Part shown: piece by piece, positions 35,022 to 44,512 of the stretch
Layout of the letters: every line of letters starts with the position of its first letter
Position numbering within the stretch: position 1 is the first letter of the stretch
Assembly: GCA_963834725.1 (NCBI GenBank)
Contig: CAWICN010000001.1
Span: forward strand, 5,828,001 to 5,892,000
Direction of reading: 5' to 3'
DNA length: 64,000 nucleotides
From: PALSA-693 sp963834725
GTDB lineage: Bacteria > Actinomycetota > Acidimicrobiia > Acidimicrobiales > Palsa-688
The notes under the pieces: generated by a model
Told to the model about the DNA's origin: nothing
The model's database searches: none
The model's input: only the letters and a program-made list of their open reading frames with translations
Translations under genes and position numbers: made by a program

Positions 35022-36254
35022 ATGTCAACCGCTGCGGACAGCATCACGACCGAGCTTGCCGACGACGATGGGTTTAGAACGAAGGTTCGGTCATTTTTGA
35101 AAGGCCACGCCAGCCCCCGCACCGAGGCCGAGGTCGGGGTGGAGCAGCGGACCGATGTGCGGCAGGCGAAGAGTTTCCAGTTGGCGCTGTTTGAGGCCGG
35201 CCTGGCCGGCCTGACCTGGCCGCGGCAGTACGGTGGTCAGGGACTGCCCGGTCGCTACCAGACCCTCTTCAACAACGAGGCGGCTCAGTACGACCTCCCG
35301 ACCGGGGTGTTCAGCATCGGCTTCGGCATGTGCATGCCGACGGTGCTGACCCATGGCACGGAAGCACAGAAGGAACGATTCGTCCGTCCGGCCCTTCAGG
35401 GTGAAGAGATCTGGTGTCAGCTCTTCTCTGAGCCGTCGTCGGGATCGGACCTCGCCAGCCTGCGGTCCTCCGTCGTCCGGGATGGCGACGAGTGGGTGCT
35501 CAACGGACAGAAAGTCTGGACGTCGGGGGCGCACTATTCGGAGTACGGCATTCTGGTGGCCCGCAGCGATCCGGATCAGCCCAAGCACCGGGGACTGTCC
35601 ATGTTCATCCTCGACATGAGCTCGCCGGGCATCACCATCCGACCGTTGCGCCAAATGACCGGCCAAGCCAACTTCAACGAGGTCTTCTTCGACGACGTCC
35701 GCATTCCTGCCGAGCGAATCCTGGGGGAACCAGGAGACGGCTGGCGCTGCGCGATCACCGTGTTGATGAACGAGCGGGTAGGAGTGGCACGGACGAGCGC
35801 CGAGAAGACGGACCGGCTGGCCCCGATCTCGACGCATCTGAAGGTGGCCCGCGCCCGCGGCCTGCTGTCGGATCCGCTGGTGCGACAGGACCTTATGGAC
35901 CTGGTCGTCCGCTACTGGGCGGCGGATTTGTTAGGTCTGCGGCAACGACAGGCGGTGCCGGCTGGTGGCGTTCCCGGGCCCGACGGATCGCTCAACAAGC
36001 TCGGCGGCGCTATCCTCTCGAAGCGGTCCGCCAAGGTGGCGGCTCGATTGGCCGGCCCCGGGTCGATGGCGTGGTCGGATGCCGATAGCGACGAGTTTGC
36101 GGCCGTGCAAATGCTGTTGTCGACGCCGTCGTCGTCCATCGCCGGCGGCAGCAATCAGGTCATGCGCAATATTCTCGGGGAGCGGGTCCTTGGGCTCGCG
36201 AAGGAGCCGGGGGTCGATCCGAGCACGCCTTTCCGCGAGCTTCCCTTCAGCTGA
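35022..36254 (+). CDS. Acyl-CoA dehydrogenase
   Basis: ATG 35022 follows a purine-rich GAGGCAGAGGAACAGGG site. The 410-residue protein has the ACAD N-terminal helical domain (FEAGLAGLTWPRQYGGQGLP), the FAD/substrate middle domain (CQLFSEPSSGSDLASLRSS, NGQKVWTSGAHYSEYGILVARSD) and a C-terminal helical domain ending in SIAGGSNQVMRNILGERVLGL. It oxidises an acyl-CoA to the enoyl-CoA with electrons passed to ETF. An enoyl-CoA hydratase lies at 40794-41585, though not in an operon with it. Chain length cannot be told. Confidence 0.9.
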   Translation: MSTAADSITTELADDDGFRTKVRSFLKGHASPRTEAEVGVEQRTDVRQAKSFQLALFEAGLAGLTWPRQYGGQGLPGRYQTLFNNEAAQYDLPTGVFSIGFGMCMPTVLTHGTEAQKERFVRPALQGEEIWCQLFSEPSSGSDLASLRSSVVRDGDEWVLNGQKVWTSGAHYSEYGILVARSDPDQPKHRGLSMFILDMSSPGITIRPLRQMTGQANFNEVFFDDVRIPAERILGEPGDGWRCAITVLMNERVGVARTSAEKTDRLAPISTHLKVARARGLLSDPLVRQDLMDLVVRYWAADLLGLRQRQAVPAGGVPGPDGSLNKLGGAILSKRSAKVAARLAGPGSMAWSDADSDEFAAVQMLLSTPSSSIAGGSNQVMRNILGERVLGLAKEPGVDPSTPFRELPFS

Positions 36255-36324
36255 TCTCCCAGCAGTGTCGCCTGATGACCACCAGTGAGCCGTCCGGCGC
36301 AATGTCATAGCTATCAGTCGTATT

Positions 36325-36597
36325 TCATACCGAGTTGCTTACGAGTCCGGGCGAAGGCGCGGTGGCCGTGTCCTCGCCTTGGCCCGGCTGTCCCGGGATC
36401 TTGGCGCTGGCCTTCTGGACAGCGGCGCTCATCTGCTCCTTCGCCGTGGACCGCATCTGCTCTACCTTTCCCTGGACCTCCGGACGGCGCAGAACCTCGG
36501 CGATCATTGATTGCAGCTGCTCGTATGGCCCGGTGCCCAGCTTCGAGCCCAGCACAAAGCCGAGTCCGGCCCCGACGAGGAAACTGAACTTGTACAT
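36325..36597 (-). CDS. YtxH-like small membrane protein
   Basis: ATG 36597 follows GAGGAAGG and gives 90 residues starting YKFSFLVGAGLGFVLGSKLG, the glycine-zipper membrane segment typical of YtxH proteins, followed by a helical cytoplasmic part (MIAEVLRRPEVQGKVEQMRSTAKEQMSAAV) and a short acidic tail. Members are general-stress proteins of unknown action. Convergent with the acyl-CoA dehydrogenase gene. A GGGTAT lies upstream near 36650, but without a matching -35. Confidence 0.8.
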   Translation of the reverse strand: MYKFSFLVGAGLGFVLGSKLGTGPYEQLQSMIAEVLRRPEVQGKVEQMRSTAKEQMSAAVQKASAKIPGQPGQGEDTATAPSPGLVSNSV

Positions 36598-36918
36598 GTT
36601 GGCGGCCTTCCTCTCAGCGTAACCGTCTCTCATCTTGCATATACCCCACCTGAGCGGCCCTCCGTCAGGAAGAAGTTCGAGATGCCGGAGATGCGGACGC
36701 CGTCCTGATGCTCGGTCATGTGCTCTGCGCCACGATGCGCCAGGAGGGGATGGCACTCGGAACTCGATCGCGGCCGTACCGCGGTGAAACGCCGTGAATC
36801 CTGGACACTGCTACCGCGTCGCCGGGGCCGCTGCCGGCGCAGGCGAGCCGGCGGTGCGCCGCGGGCGCAGAGGGGCGGCGGCGTTTCCCGCTGCGGCCAG
36901 TCGGGTACTCACCTCCAC
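36598..36918. other. Intergenic region between divergent small genes
   Basis: About 320 bases; no gene. It carries the promoter at 36883-36908 for the DUF6582 gene. Confidence 0.6.
36883..36908 (+). promoter_or_regulatory. SigB/SigF-type promoter of the DUF6582 gene
   Basis: GTTT, 16 bases, GGGTAC: an exact consensus match. The -10 ends ten bases before ATG 36919, implying a leaderless transcript. Confidence 0.72.
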
Positions 36919-37278
36919 ATGGCTACAGAACGGCAAAAAGAGGCGGCCCGCCGTAACCTGCAGAAGGCCCGGCAGGCACAAAGTGCCCGAGCCCGGGGCC
37001 AGCAGATCCCCAAGCTGGCACCAGGGTTGAGTACCGCCGAGGAGAATCGGCTCAGCAAATCAGAGTTCGCGTTTCCCGAAGAGCGGAAAGAGCCATTGAC
37101 CGACGCCCGCCATGTTCGCAACGCCATCGCGCGCTTCGACCAGGTGGAAGGAGTGACCGACTCCGAGCGGGATGAGGCGTGGAAGCGGATCCAGCAGGCA
37201 GCCAAACGCTTCGGGGTAGAAGTCTCCGAATCCGACTGGCACGAGCTGTTTGTGGGGGGCAAAGCCCGCAAACACTGA
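36919..37278 (+). CDS. DUF6582-like small stress protein
   Basis: The ATG at 36919 opens a 119-residue basic protein. The N-terminal part is Lys/Arg/Gln-rich (KEAARRNLQKARQAQSARARG). The C-terminal half has the conserved block FAFPEERKEPLTDARHVRNAIARFDQVEG in pieces, followed by SERDEAWKRIQQAAKRFGVEV and DWHELF. This block is known from DUF6582 proteins of actinobacteria and from Ku-associated or phage-capsid-linked relatives; function is unknown. The strong SigB-type promoter fits a general-stress role. Confidence 0.82.
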   Translation: MATERQKEAARRNLQKARQAQSARARGQQIPKLAPGLSTAEENRLSKSEFAFPEERKEPLTDARHVRNAIARFDQVEGVTDSERDEAWKRIQQAAKRFGVEVSESDWHELFVGGKARKH

Positions 37279-37318
37279 TGGTAGGCTGACATAGGGTTGC
37301 GTCCATAGCCGGCTTTGT

Positions 37319-39874
37319 ATGATCCGCGCCATGGGTTCGCAACCGGTCCAGGCTGATTCCCCCGTTCTCGACGAGCTATTGCGCTCGCTCAGTGTGGAGG
37401 AAAAGGCGGCGTTGACCGCGGGAGAGGACCTGTGGAGCTTGCCGGCCATCGATCGCGCCGGGGTCCGCAAGCTGGTGATGACGGACGGCCCGAATGGAGC
37501 CCGGGGGCCAGGCCTCCCCGGGCAGGGGGCCGTGACCACCACGTGCGTGCCGTGTGGTTCGGCCCTTGGCGCAACCTGGGACCCGCACCTGATTGGGTTG
37601 GTCGGAGAGCTGCTGGGTGAGGAGGCGCGCGCCCATGGCTGCCGGGTCCTGCTGGCTCCCACCGTCAATATCCCGCGGTCGCCGCTGGCCGGGCGCAACT
37701 TTGAGTGCTATGCCGAGGATCCGCTGCTGTCCGGACGTCTTGCGGCTTCCTTCGTGGACGGCGTCCAGTCGTGCGGCGTGATCTCGGTCATCAAACACTT
37801 TGTGGCGAACGACGCCGAAACCGAACGGATGACCGTCAACTCAGTCGTCGACGAGCGGACATTGCGGGAGCTGTATCTGCTGCCGTTCGAGATCGCAGTG
37901 CGGGAGGCTGGCGCCCTGGGCTTGATGACCGCGTACAACCGGGTCAACGGCATCTGGTGCTCAGAGCACGCCGAGCTCGTCTCACTGGCCAGGAACGACT
38001 GGGGGTTCGACGGAGTCGTGATCACCGATTGGTTCGCGGTCGCCTCGACGGAAGAATCGTGTGCGGCGGGTGTGGACATCGAGATGCCCGGACCCGGACG
38101 AGCCTACGGAGAGGCTCTGGCTCGAGCCGTTCGGGAGGGGCGCGTCCCGGAGTCGCGCCTCGACGCGCAGGTTCGGCGGATCCTCAGCGTGCTGGATCGG
38201 CTCGGGCTGGTTGGTGGAGAGGGGGATGACGAAATGGTTCCCGGCCGTCCGCGGGCCGAGCGGCGGCGGGCCGTCGCGTACCGGGCGGCGGCCGAGTCCT
38301 TTGTGCTACTGAAAAACGACGGCCTCTTGCCCTTGGACGCCCCAGTTCGTCAACTGGCCGTGATCGGCCCAGCCGCGGGCAACCTCGCGCTGATGGGCGG
38401 TGGATCGGCTCAGGTGGCTCCTGACCCGACCGCGCCGTTCCTGGAGTCCCTACAGGCGCGGTTCGGTGAGGGCACAGCGATTCGTTACGAGCCTGGAGTG
38501 CAGCTGGCGCGCCGCATCCCGGTCCTCGATATTCCGTTGTCCGTGGAGCTATACCGGGGCGAAGCTCTGGAGGGCGAGGTGGTGCGTCGCTCAGAGCCGC
38601 CCAGCGCGGAAGTGATCTACGCTGGCGCTCCTCACCCTGCCATCGAGGGCGCGTTCTCGTTACGGGCCAGTGGAACCTTCATTGCGGCCGCCGACGGTCG
38701 GCACCAGTTTACTCTGACCGAGGTGGGCCGGGCTCGTCTGCTTGTCGACGACCGCCTCCTGATCGACGCCATGGACGGAACCCGGCCCAGAGGATCAGGC
38801 TTCTTCGGCGCAGGGCGGGTCGAGATCGTCGCCGAAACGGAACTGGCTGCAGGCCATCCAACGTCAATCGTCGTCGAGTACTACAGCGACGGCGCTGATG
38901 CCCTGAATGGATTCCGGGTCGGATGCGCAGCTCCGGTTCCTTCCGATCTCGCGCAGAGAGCGGAGGACCTGGCCGCCGCGTCGGACGCGGTCGTGCTCGT
39001 GGTGGGAACAACCCACGAATGGGAGTCGGAAGGCTTCGACCGCGACGAGCTCCGCCTGCCGGCGGCCCAGGACGATCTGATCGCGAGGATTCAAGCGTGT
39101 AATCCCCGCACCGTGGTCGTTGTCAACGCCGGAGCCCCGGTGGACATGGGGTGGGCGGACCGGGTTCCGGCTGTCCTCCAGGCGTGGTTCGGGGGCCAGG
39201 AAATGGGCGCGGCCCTGGCGGACGTCCTGGTCGGTAGGGCGGAGCCCGCAGGGAGACTGCCCGTGAGCATTCCCACCTCAATCGAGCTGACTCCCGCCTA
39301 CGGAAACTTCCCGGGGGATGGCGACAGCATCGTCTATGGCGAACGCATCCTGGTCGGGTACCGATGGTACGAAAGCCGGGGGCTCCCCGTGCGGTTTCCT
39401 TTTGGCCACGGCCTGTCCTATACCTCGTTTGCCCTCGGACAGCCCACCCTGTCGAAGTCGACCTGGTCTCCCGGTGACGTGCTCGACGTGACCCTCACGG
39501 TGACGAATACCGGAGACCGTCCAGGATCCGAGGTCGTGCAATGCTACGTCGAGCCGCCGCCGGGGCGTGTCATGCGGCCGGCCCGAGAGCTCAAGGGCTT
39601 CTCGAAGGTCCAGCTCTCGCCGGGGGAACGCAGATCGGTGTCCATTCACCTCGATGGGCGGAGCTTTGCCCGCTGGCATTCCGACGGGGCGCAACATACC
39701 AATCTGCTGAGCCGCGTGCCCGTGCCCTTTTTTGGTCGTCGATCATCATCCTCGTCGAAGCCGGCCGGGTGGCGGGTCGAAGCCGGAACCTATACCCTGC
39801 ACGTCGGACGCTCGTCTGCCGATATTGCCTGGAGCCTCGCCGTCGAGGTCGAGGGAGCCGATCTCGACCCATGA
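37319..39874 (+). CDS. GH3 family beta-glucosidase with inserted PA14 domain
   Basis: An 851-residue glycoside hydrolase. The GH3 N-terminal TIM barrel (about residues 15-300) contains the substrate lysine-histidine pair in SVIKHFVANDAE and the nucleophile Asp in GFDGVVITDWFAV. The second domain starts near ESFVLLKNDGLLPLD and is interrupted by a PA14 carbohydrate-binding insert (about residues 415-540, FSLRASGTFIAAADGRHQF, FRVGCAAP); a fibronectin-III-like domain closes the protein (LTVTNTGDRPGSEVVQCYV). No signal peptide is seen, so it probably acts in the cytoplasm on imported glycosides. ATG 37331 is an alternative start. Confidence 0.9.
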   Translation: MIRAMGSQPVQADSPVLDELLRSLSVEEKAALTAGEDLWSLPAIDRAGVRKLVMTDGPNGARGPGLPGQGAVTTTCVPCGSALGATWDPHLIGLVGELLGEEARAHGCRVLLAPTVNIPRSPLAGRNFECYAEDPLLSGRLAASFVDGVQSCGVISVIKHFVANDAETERMTVNSVVDERTLRELYLLPFEIAVREAGALGLMTAYNRVNGIWCSEHAELVSLARNDWGFDGVVITDWFAVASTEESCAAGVDIEMPGPGRAYGEALARAVREGRVPESRLDAQVRRILSVLDRLGLVGGEGDDEMVPGRPRAERRRAVAYRAAAESFVLLKNDGLLPLDAPVRQLAVIGPAAGNLALMGGGSAQVAPDPTAPFLESLQARFGEGTAIRYEPGVQLARRIPVLDIPLSVELYRGEALEGEVVRRSEPPSAEVIYAGAPHPAIEGAFSLRASGTFIAAADGRHQFTLTEVGRARLLVDDRLLIDAMDGTRPRGSGFFGAGRVEIVAETELAAGHPTSIVVEYYSDGADALNGFRVGCAAPVPSDLAQRAEDLAAASDAVVLVVGTTHEWESEGFDRDELRLPAAQDDLIARIQACNPRTVVVVNAGAPVDMGWADRVPAVLQAWFGGQEMGAALADVLVGRAEPAGRLPVSIPTSIELTPAYGNFPGDGDSIVYGERILVGYRWYESRGLPVRFPFGHGLSYTSFALGQPTLSKSTWSPGDVLDVTLTVTNTGDRPGSEVVQCYVEPPPGRVMRPARELKGFSKVQLSPGERRSVSIHLDGRSFARWHSDGAQHTNLLSRVPVPFFGRRSSSSSKPAGWRVEAGTYTLHVGRSSADIAWSLAVEVEGADLDP

Positions 39875-39965
39875 GCTTTGACGGCTGCCGTGAGAGGTTG
39901 TTGGATTGGTGCTACATCGTACAAACTCGCGCGCGCGCGGGTCAACCCTTCCGGGAGCAACGAAA

Positions 39966-40631
39966 ATGGCCACCCGAAGCAGAAGCCGGTTCATCGACGG
40001 CGCCGTTGTCGAGTACGCGTCGGCTCACTCCAGTGGACCCGACGAGGTCCAGGTCCAGCTGCAGGAGGTAACTCGGGAGCGGACCGGGCGGGCGGCCGGG
40101 ATGCAGATCGGCGACGATCAAGCCGTGCTGATGGAGATCATCGCCCGGGCCATGGGTGCCACCGCTGCGCTCGAAGTCGGAACGTTCACTGGATACTCGG
40201 CCCTTGCTGTCGCTCGAGGGATGGGTCCCGGCGGTCGGGTGCTCTGCTGCGACGTCAGCGAGGAGTGGACCGCGATCGGCCGGGAATACTGGGCGAAAGC
40301 CGGTGTAGCCGACCAAATCGAGCTGCGGATCGGACCGGCTATCGACACGCTGCGGGCTCTCCCCAGGAGAGAGCAGTTCGATCTGGCATTCGTCGACGCC
40401 GACAAAACCGGTTATCCCGCTTACTATGAGGAGGTCGTGCCGCGCCTTCGACCAGGCGGCCTGCTCCTCGCTGACAACACCTTGCAAGACGGACGAGTGC
40501 TCGATCCTGCGCTCGACGACGACTCGGTCAGAGCGATTCGATCGTTCAATGATCACGCCGCGCAAGACCGGCGGGTTCGAGTCGTGATGATCCCGATCGG
40601 TGACGGAGTCACCTTCATCCAGAAGCTATAG
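39966..40631 (+). CDS. SAM-dependent O-methyltransferase, CCoAOMT/COMT-like family 3
   Basis: ATG 39966 gives 221 residues, the usual length. Conserved features: IGDDQAVLMEIIARAMGATAALEVGTFTGYSALA (SAM-binding, motif ALEVGTFTGYSAL), GRVLCCDVSEEW, FDLAFVDADKTGY with the metal-binding aspartate, and GGLLLADNTLQDGRV. Family members are cation-dependent and methylate catechol-like hydroxyls. The upstream frame to 39906 lacks a ribosome site. It follows the GH3 gene on the same strand after 91 bases, so glycoside aglycones could be its substrates, but this is only a guess. Confidence 0.87.
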   Translation: MATRSRSRFIDGAVVEYASAHSSGPDEVQVQLQEVTRERTGRAAGMQIGDDQAVLMEIIARAMGATAALEVGTFTGYSALAVARGMGPGGRVLCCDVSEEWTAIGREYWAKAGVADQIELRIGPAIDTLRALPRREQFDLAFVDADKTGYPAYYEEVVPRLRPGGLLLADNTLQDGRVLDPALDDDSVRAIRSFNDHAAQDRRVRVVMIPIGDGVTFIQKL

Positions 40632-40678
40632 GCGCGCCGGGAGGCGGAGGGCAAATCGCCGCCGCGCCCCAGCCTGAG

Positions 40679-40698
40679 CGACCAAACCGGGTTGGTCG
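40679..40698. terminator. Hairpin between convergent genes
   Basis: CGACCAA and TTGGTCG form a perfect seven-base stem around ACCGGG, between the O-methyltransferase and the enoyl-CoA hydratase. There is no T-run, so termination is only inferred. Confidence 0.45.
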
Positions 40699-40793
40699 GC
40701 GCCGGAGGGCAACCGATTCCGCTCACCCCTGGCCAGACCTGTATCGAAATCGTTCCCACCAACCTCAGGGGTGGCTATCACCCCGTGACCGAC

Positions 40794-41585
40794 CTATAGC
40801 GCGTCGCCACCGCCATGCCGGTCCTCTAGCGCCGACCTCGCGGCGCGATCCAGGCGACCGAGTGCATTCATGTGACCGTGGTAGCGGAACATGGCGCCCA
40901 CTCCCATCATCTCCAGGTCGGTGTTGAGCGATTCCTTCAGGTGGGTGAGCCCGCCGGTCCGGCCGCGACCCGTCGCCATCCCGGTGGCCAGCTCCGAGAC
41001 CGTCCCTTCGAGGTCCTCGGCGGGCACGGCGAGGCTGGCGAGCCCGATGCGCTCCGCCTCCCGCCCGTCGATGAGCCGCCCGGTGAAAAGAAGGTACCTG
41101 GCCTTCTTCGGGCCGAGCAGGAGCTGCCAGAGCGGCATGCTGGTGACGCCGCCCGGCGATATCGGATGGCCGAGCATGGCGTCCTCAGCGACCACGGAGA
41201 TGTCGCACAGCATCTGTAGATAGCAGCCTCCGGCGATGGCATACCCCTGCACCTGCGCGATGGTCGGTTTCGGACAGTTCCAGAGTCTGAGATAGCGGCG
41301 CTCGATGTCGCGCAGGGTCCGCAAGGAGTTGGCGACGGTCCACTCGCCCTCGGCCGGCGGGGAAATGTAGTAGCTGCCACCCAGGTCATACCCTGAGCAA
41401 AAGGACGTCCCGCTTCCCGACAGGACGAGCACGAGAACCTCCGGATCGTCTTCTGCCTGCTGCAGGGCGGCATCGAGGTCATCGAGGAGTTGATGATTGA
41501 GTGCGTTGCGTCGCTCGGGTCGATTCAGCACGATGCGCGCAATCGAATCCTTCTGGCTGTAGAGAATGGTCTCCAGCTGGGGCAT
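40794..41585 (-). CDS. Enoyl-CoA hydratase/isomerase family protein
   Basis: ATG 41585, with GAGAGG upstream, gives 263 residues. The crotonase fold is shown by IARIVLNRPERRNALNHQLL, the oxyanion-hole region FCSGYDLGGSYY and AIAGGCYLQMLCDISVVAED, and GHPISPGGVTSMPLWQLLLG. The position of the usual second catalytic Glu is occupied by GGVTSMP, so simple hydration is not certain; isomerase or hydrolase activity is possible. Its start region overlaps nothing, and it is divergent from the DUF2127 gene. Confidence 0.85.
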   Translation of the reverse strand: MPQLETILYSQKDSIARIVLNRPERRNALNHQLLDDLDAALQQAEDDPEVLVLVLSGSGTSFCSGYDLGGSYYISPPAEGEWTVANSLRTLRDIERRYLRLWNCPKPTIAQVQGYAIAGGCYLQMLCDISVVAEDAMLGHPISPGGVTSMPLWQLLLGPKKARYLLFTGRLIDGREAERIGLASLAVPAEDLEGTVSELATGMATGRGRTGGLTHLKESLNTDLEMMGVGAMFRYHGHMNALGRLDRAARSALEDRHGGGDAL

Positions 41586-41748
41586 CCTTGCCTCTCCCTG
41601 TCTCTCCGTACTGATCGGACCAGTCGCGCCCTGGCTCGAAGGCTCCCCGGCTGGTCGTCGCGGCCGGCCCGATGGTAGACGACAGGTTGCGGCCGTTCTT
41701 GAGGACCTTCGGAGAGCCGCCGATCCCTCGCCAGGTCCACCGCGCTGT

Positions 41749-41788
41749 GCTGTGCCTTGCACTGATGGGCTGTACCTTGCAGTGATGG
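41749..41788. repeat. Tandem 20-bp duplication over the DUF2127 start codon
   Basis: GCTGTGCCTTGCACTGATGG (41749-41768) is followed at once by GCTGTACCTTGCAGTGATGG (41769-41788); 18 of 20 bases agree. Each copy holds an ATG, in different frames; the second is the likely start at 41785. Confidence 0.85.
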
Positions 41789-42654
41789 CTCCTCCGGACC
41801 CGCCCGCACCGGCCCCGGGCGCTTCGCCGACCCGGAGGCGGCACAGGGTCGACTGGGAGCTCATTTCCTGCGGTCTCAATGGGCATGTCCTGATCGGGAC
41901 CGACGCGGCGACAGTGAGGCCCGAGGACCATGCCCTGGTGCGGGAGTCCGGTGGACTCCGCTGGCACCGGTGCGTCCGTTGCGACGCATGGGCGGTGCTG
42001 GTCCCGCCCGAGCAACCGAGCCGGCCTGCCGTTCCCACCCTCGACGAGATCGACGTGCCCCTCCGGGGCCCCGCCCTTCGCGATCGCTACGTCCTGCGGC
42101 TGATCGCCGTGGAACGCAGCTTCCACGTGCTGATCTTCGCCCTCCTGGCTGTCGCCATATTCCTCTATATCCCTCATCGGCACGCCCTGCAAAGCGACTA
42201 CGCCCAGCTGGTGCGGGACTTGCGGAACAGCACCTTCGGCGGCAACTTCGGCCGGGGTGGCGTGTGGAGCCTGATCAACCGCCTGCTCATCATCCGCGAG
42301 CTGGATCTGATCGTCATAGGGGTCGGGCTCATCGCCTACTCCCTGATCCTTACCGCTGAGATCGTGGGGTTGTGGCGGGCGCGGCGCTGGGCCGAGTACC
42401 TGACCTTCGTCGAGACCTGCGTGCTGCTTCCCTACGAGATCTATGAGCTCGCCCACAGCGTCACCGTGCTCAAGGTGGCCGGGCTCATCGCCAACCTGGC
42501 CATTCTTCTGTACCTCGCTATCGTCCATCGCCTCTTCGGGTTGCGGGGCGGGACCCGCGCCGGACGAGCCAGATACGAGGCTGAGGGCGGTCGGCCCGCG
42601 GTGGAGCGGGCCACGCCGGACCCCGCCGTCGGCGCGCCCGGAACCATCTTCTGA
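41785..42654 (+). CDS. DUF2127 membrane protein
   Basis: From ATG 41785 the product has 289 residues. A Pro-rich N-terminus is followed by a zinc-ribbon-like part (SCGLNGH and WHRCVRCDAWAVL, with spaced Cys/His residues) and then the DUF2127 membrane domain: LRLIAVERSFHVLIFALLAVAIFLY, LDLIVIGVGLIAYSLILTAEIVGLW, RRWAEYLTFVETCVLLPYEIYELAH and VAGLIANLAILLYLAIV. Function is unknown. No ribosome site is seen; the start lies inside a 20-bp duplication. The 3' end overlaps the SGNH-hydrolase gene antisense by 137 bases. Confidence 0.82.
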   Translation: MAPPDPPAPAPGASPTRRRHRVDWELISCGLNGHVLIGTDAATVRPEDHALVRESGGLRWHRCVRCDAWAVLVPPEQPSRPAVPTLDEIDVPLRGPALRDRYVLRLIAVERSFHVLIFALLAVAIFLYIPHRHALQSDYAQLVRDLRNSTFGGNFGRGGVWSLINRLLIIRELDLIVIGVGLIAYSLILTAEIVGLWRARRWAEYLTFVETCVLLPYEIYELAHSVTVLKVAGLIANLAILLYLAIVHRLFGLRGGTRAGRARYEAEGGRPAVERATPDPAVGAPGTIF

Positions 42655-43595
42655 GAAAGCGCGCTACCGCGGGGGGACTCGACCCTCCAGTCGACCGCCA
42701 GGTCGAGCCGACAGCACCTTCCACCAGCTTCGCCATACCCGCCTCTCCGGCCGCGTTGGGATGGATCGGGAAGGCCATCGCATGCGGCACGATTGGTTCG
42801 ATCCAGCGAACCGACTCCGCCGTGCAGGCGTTGTGTGGCTCGCTGGGCACATACGTGTTGACGAAGATCACCCTGTGCGCGGCGGCCACCGAGGCCAGCA
42901 TCCCGTTCAGCTGGAGCTCCTTGAGACGCAAGTAGGGCACGTCTTTCGCCGTCAGCGGCACTCGCGGCCAGCAACCAGATCCTTCAGCCGGGAGAATGGA
43001 CGGATAACCGATAAGGAAGACCGCCGCGTTTGGCGCAACGGCGTGAATCCTGGCGAGCATTATCGAGGTCCTGGGACGCAGGGCACGGATCTCGGCCGCG
43101 ATGACGTCATGGCCGGACCGGTCATAGTAGGCCCGGCACGTCGTCCCGACCCGGGTGGGCCCCCACGGCGACGCCGCGATGCAGTTCTCGATGATCCCCC
43201 TGAAATCGATGTCGTTGCCGCCGATGCTCACGGTGACCACCCGATCGTTGGGCGCCACCGCGGACAGCTGGGGAGGATTGGGTCCGCCAACGGTCGACTG
43301 CACACGCGTCATGTCCGCCACTGTTGCTCCGCTGCAACTCACGTCCGAGAGCGAGAAGCCCAGGGCGGCAGCCGCCAGATGGGGGTAGTCGTGGTCGGAA
43401 CGGAGGCAGCCTGGCGGGTCGGTGATCTGGTTGGGTATCAGCGGCCCAGACGTGTACGAGTCCCCTAGCGCGGCCCACGCCGGGGGAGGCACCGCCGCCC
43501 GGGCAACCGGAGCCACACTGGCGCCAATCAGCAGTAAGGCGGTCACTTCAACAGCCAGAAACAGCCGGACCCGGTTTGGTCGCAGAGCGAGCATT
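42518..43595 (-). CDS. Secreted SGNH/GDSL hydrolase
   Basis: ATG 43595 (GGAGGAG and GAAGG upstream) gives 358 residues with a signal peptide (LALRPNRVRLFLAVEVTALLLIGASVAPVARA is its extent, cleavage near ARA). The catalytic blocks are WAALGDSYTSG (nucleophile Ser), VSIGGNDIDF (oxyanion Gly and Asn) and HPNAAGEAGMAKL (catalytic His), with paired cysteines typical of Streptomyces-type lipases. It should act outside the cell on ester substrates. The Arg/Pro-rich C-terminal tail overlaps DUF2127 and is probably an extension caused by loss of an earlier stop. ATG 43624 is an alternative start. Confidence 0.88.
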
Positions 43596-43652
43596 CGCCT
43601 TCGCTCTCCTCCCCGCGAACGCATTGCCGGGAGCGTACCTGCGATCGCGGGA

Positions 43653-44324
43653 TTATGTCGCTCGGCTCGTGGTGCCAATCAGGCTGGACGAGCGGGCCGC
43701 GGTCACGATGAGCTCAGTGCAGACGTCGATCGGGATGACAGTCGAATCCAGCAGGAGGTGGTACAGGTGACTGTCGCGCGCATCGACCTTATAGAAGTAT
43801 CGGACGTAGCCTTCGCGGGCCCGGTCCGTCTCGTCGAGCAACCGGGCCGCGGCTTCCTCATCGCCATCGACCTGTTCCGCGGCGCGGGCCAGCCGGCGGC
43901 GCCGGTCTCCGTCCAGCCGGACGTGGAACGCCGAAGGATGCCAGGCCAGGACGACCGCGCCGGCCCGACCCAGGATCACGCCGCCCGTGGTGTCGGCCAG
44001 CGTCCGCAGCACGTGCCCGGTCGCGGCGCAAAAGGCCTCGTCGTCGGTGATGGTCGCCTCGGGCGGAGCGCTCACCCCCCAGGCGCTGAGCGATCCCGCC
44101 ATGCCCTTGAACAGGCGCTGGAGGAACGTGGGCGGGCGTTCGTCGTGAGCGAACGCGGCATCGACGGTCGAGTCAAGCGCCCTGGACACCGCCACGGGTA
44201 GAGCGCGATCGAGGAAGGGCAAACCCAGTTTTTCGGCGACCGCCGGACCGACGACACTGCCGCCCGACCCAAATGAAGCAGAAATCGTCACCACCCGGAC
44301 CTGCGTCGCCTGTCGATCCGGCAT
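43653..44324 (-). CDS. Cytidylate kinase-like family protein
   Basis: ATG 44324 gives 223 residues. The N-terminal P-loop-like motif is degenerate (ISASFGSGGSVVGPAVAEKLG instead of GxxGxGKS), then FLDRALPVAVSRAL, and later GGVILGRAGAVVLAWHP and FHVRLDGDRRRRLARAAEQ, DETDRAREGYVRYFYKVD and YHLLLDSTVIPIDVCTELI. This is the AAA_26/cytidylate kinase-like family (PF13189), whose actinobacterial members have no proven substrate. Monocistronic. Confidence 0.82.
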   Translation of the reverse strand: MPDRQATQVRVVTISASFGSGGSVVGPAVAEKLGLPFLDRALPVAVSRALDSTVDAAFAHDERPPTFLQRLFKGMAGSLSAWGVSAPPEATITDDEAFCAATGHVLRTLADTTGGVILGRAGAVVLAWHPSAFHVRLDGDRRRRLARAAEQVDGDEEAAARLLDETDRAREGYVRYFYKVDARDSHLYHLLLDSTVIPIDVCTELIVTAARSSSLIGTTSRAT

Positions 44325-44386
44325 ACGGCTCACCCCCTCGAGATCCCAGCCCGCCACAAGCGGGTGTTTGCTGGCACACGATTCAC

Positions 44387-44411
44387 TTACCCTTCTGCCG
44401 CCCTGGCCAAC
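44387..44411 (-). promoter_or_regulatory. Possible SigB/SigF-type promoter of the kinase-like gene
   Basis: Minus strand GTTG, 15 bases, GGGTAA, 62 bases ahead of ATG 44324. Confidence 0.4.
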
Positions 44412-44512
44412 CCCGGGGGGCCCTGGGACCCCCGCACTCGCAGCCCCGCCGGCGAGGTGGTCTGGTGCCGGGAATCGACGGTCGGATGCCGGCGATCAGC
44501 CCATGGACCCGT

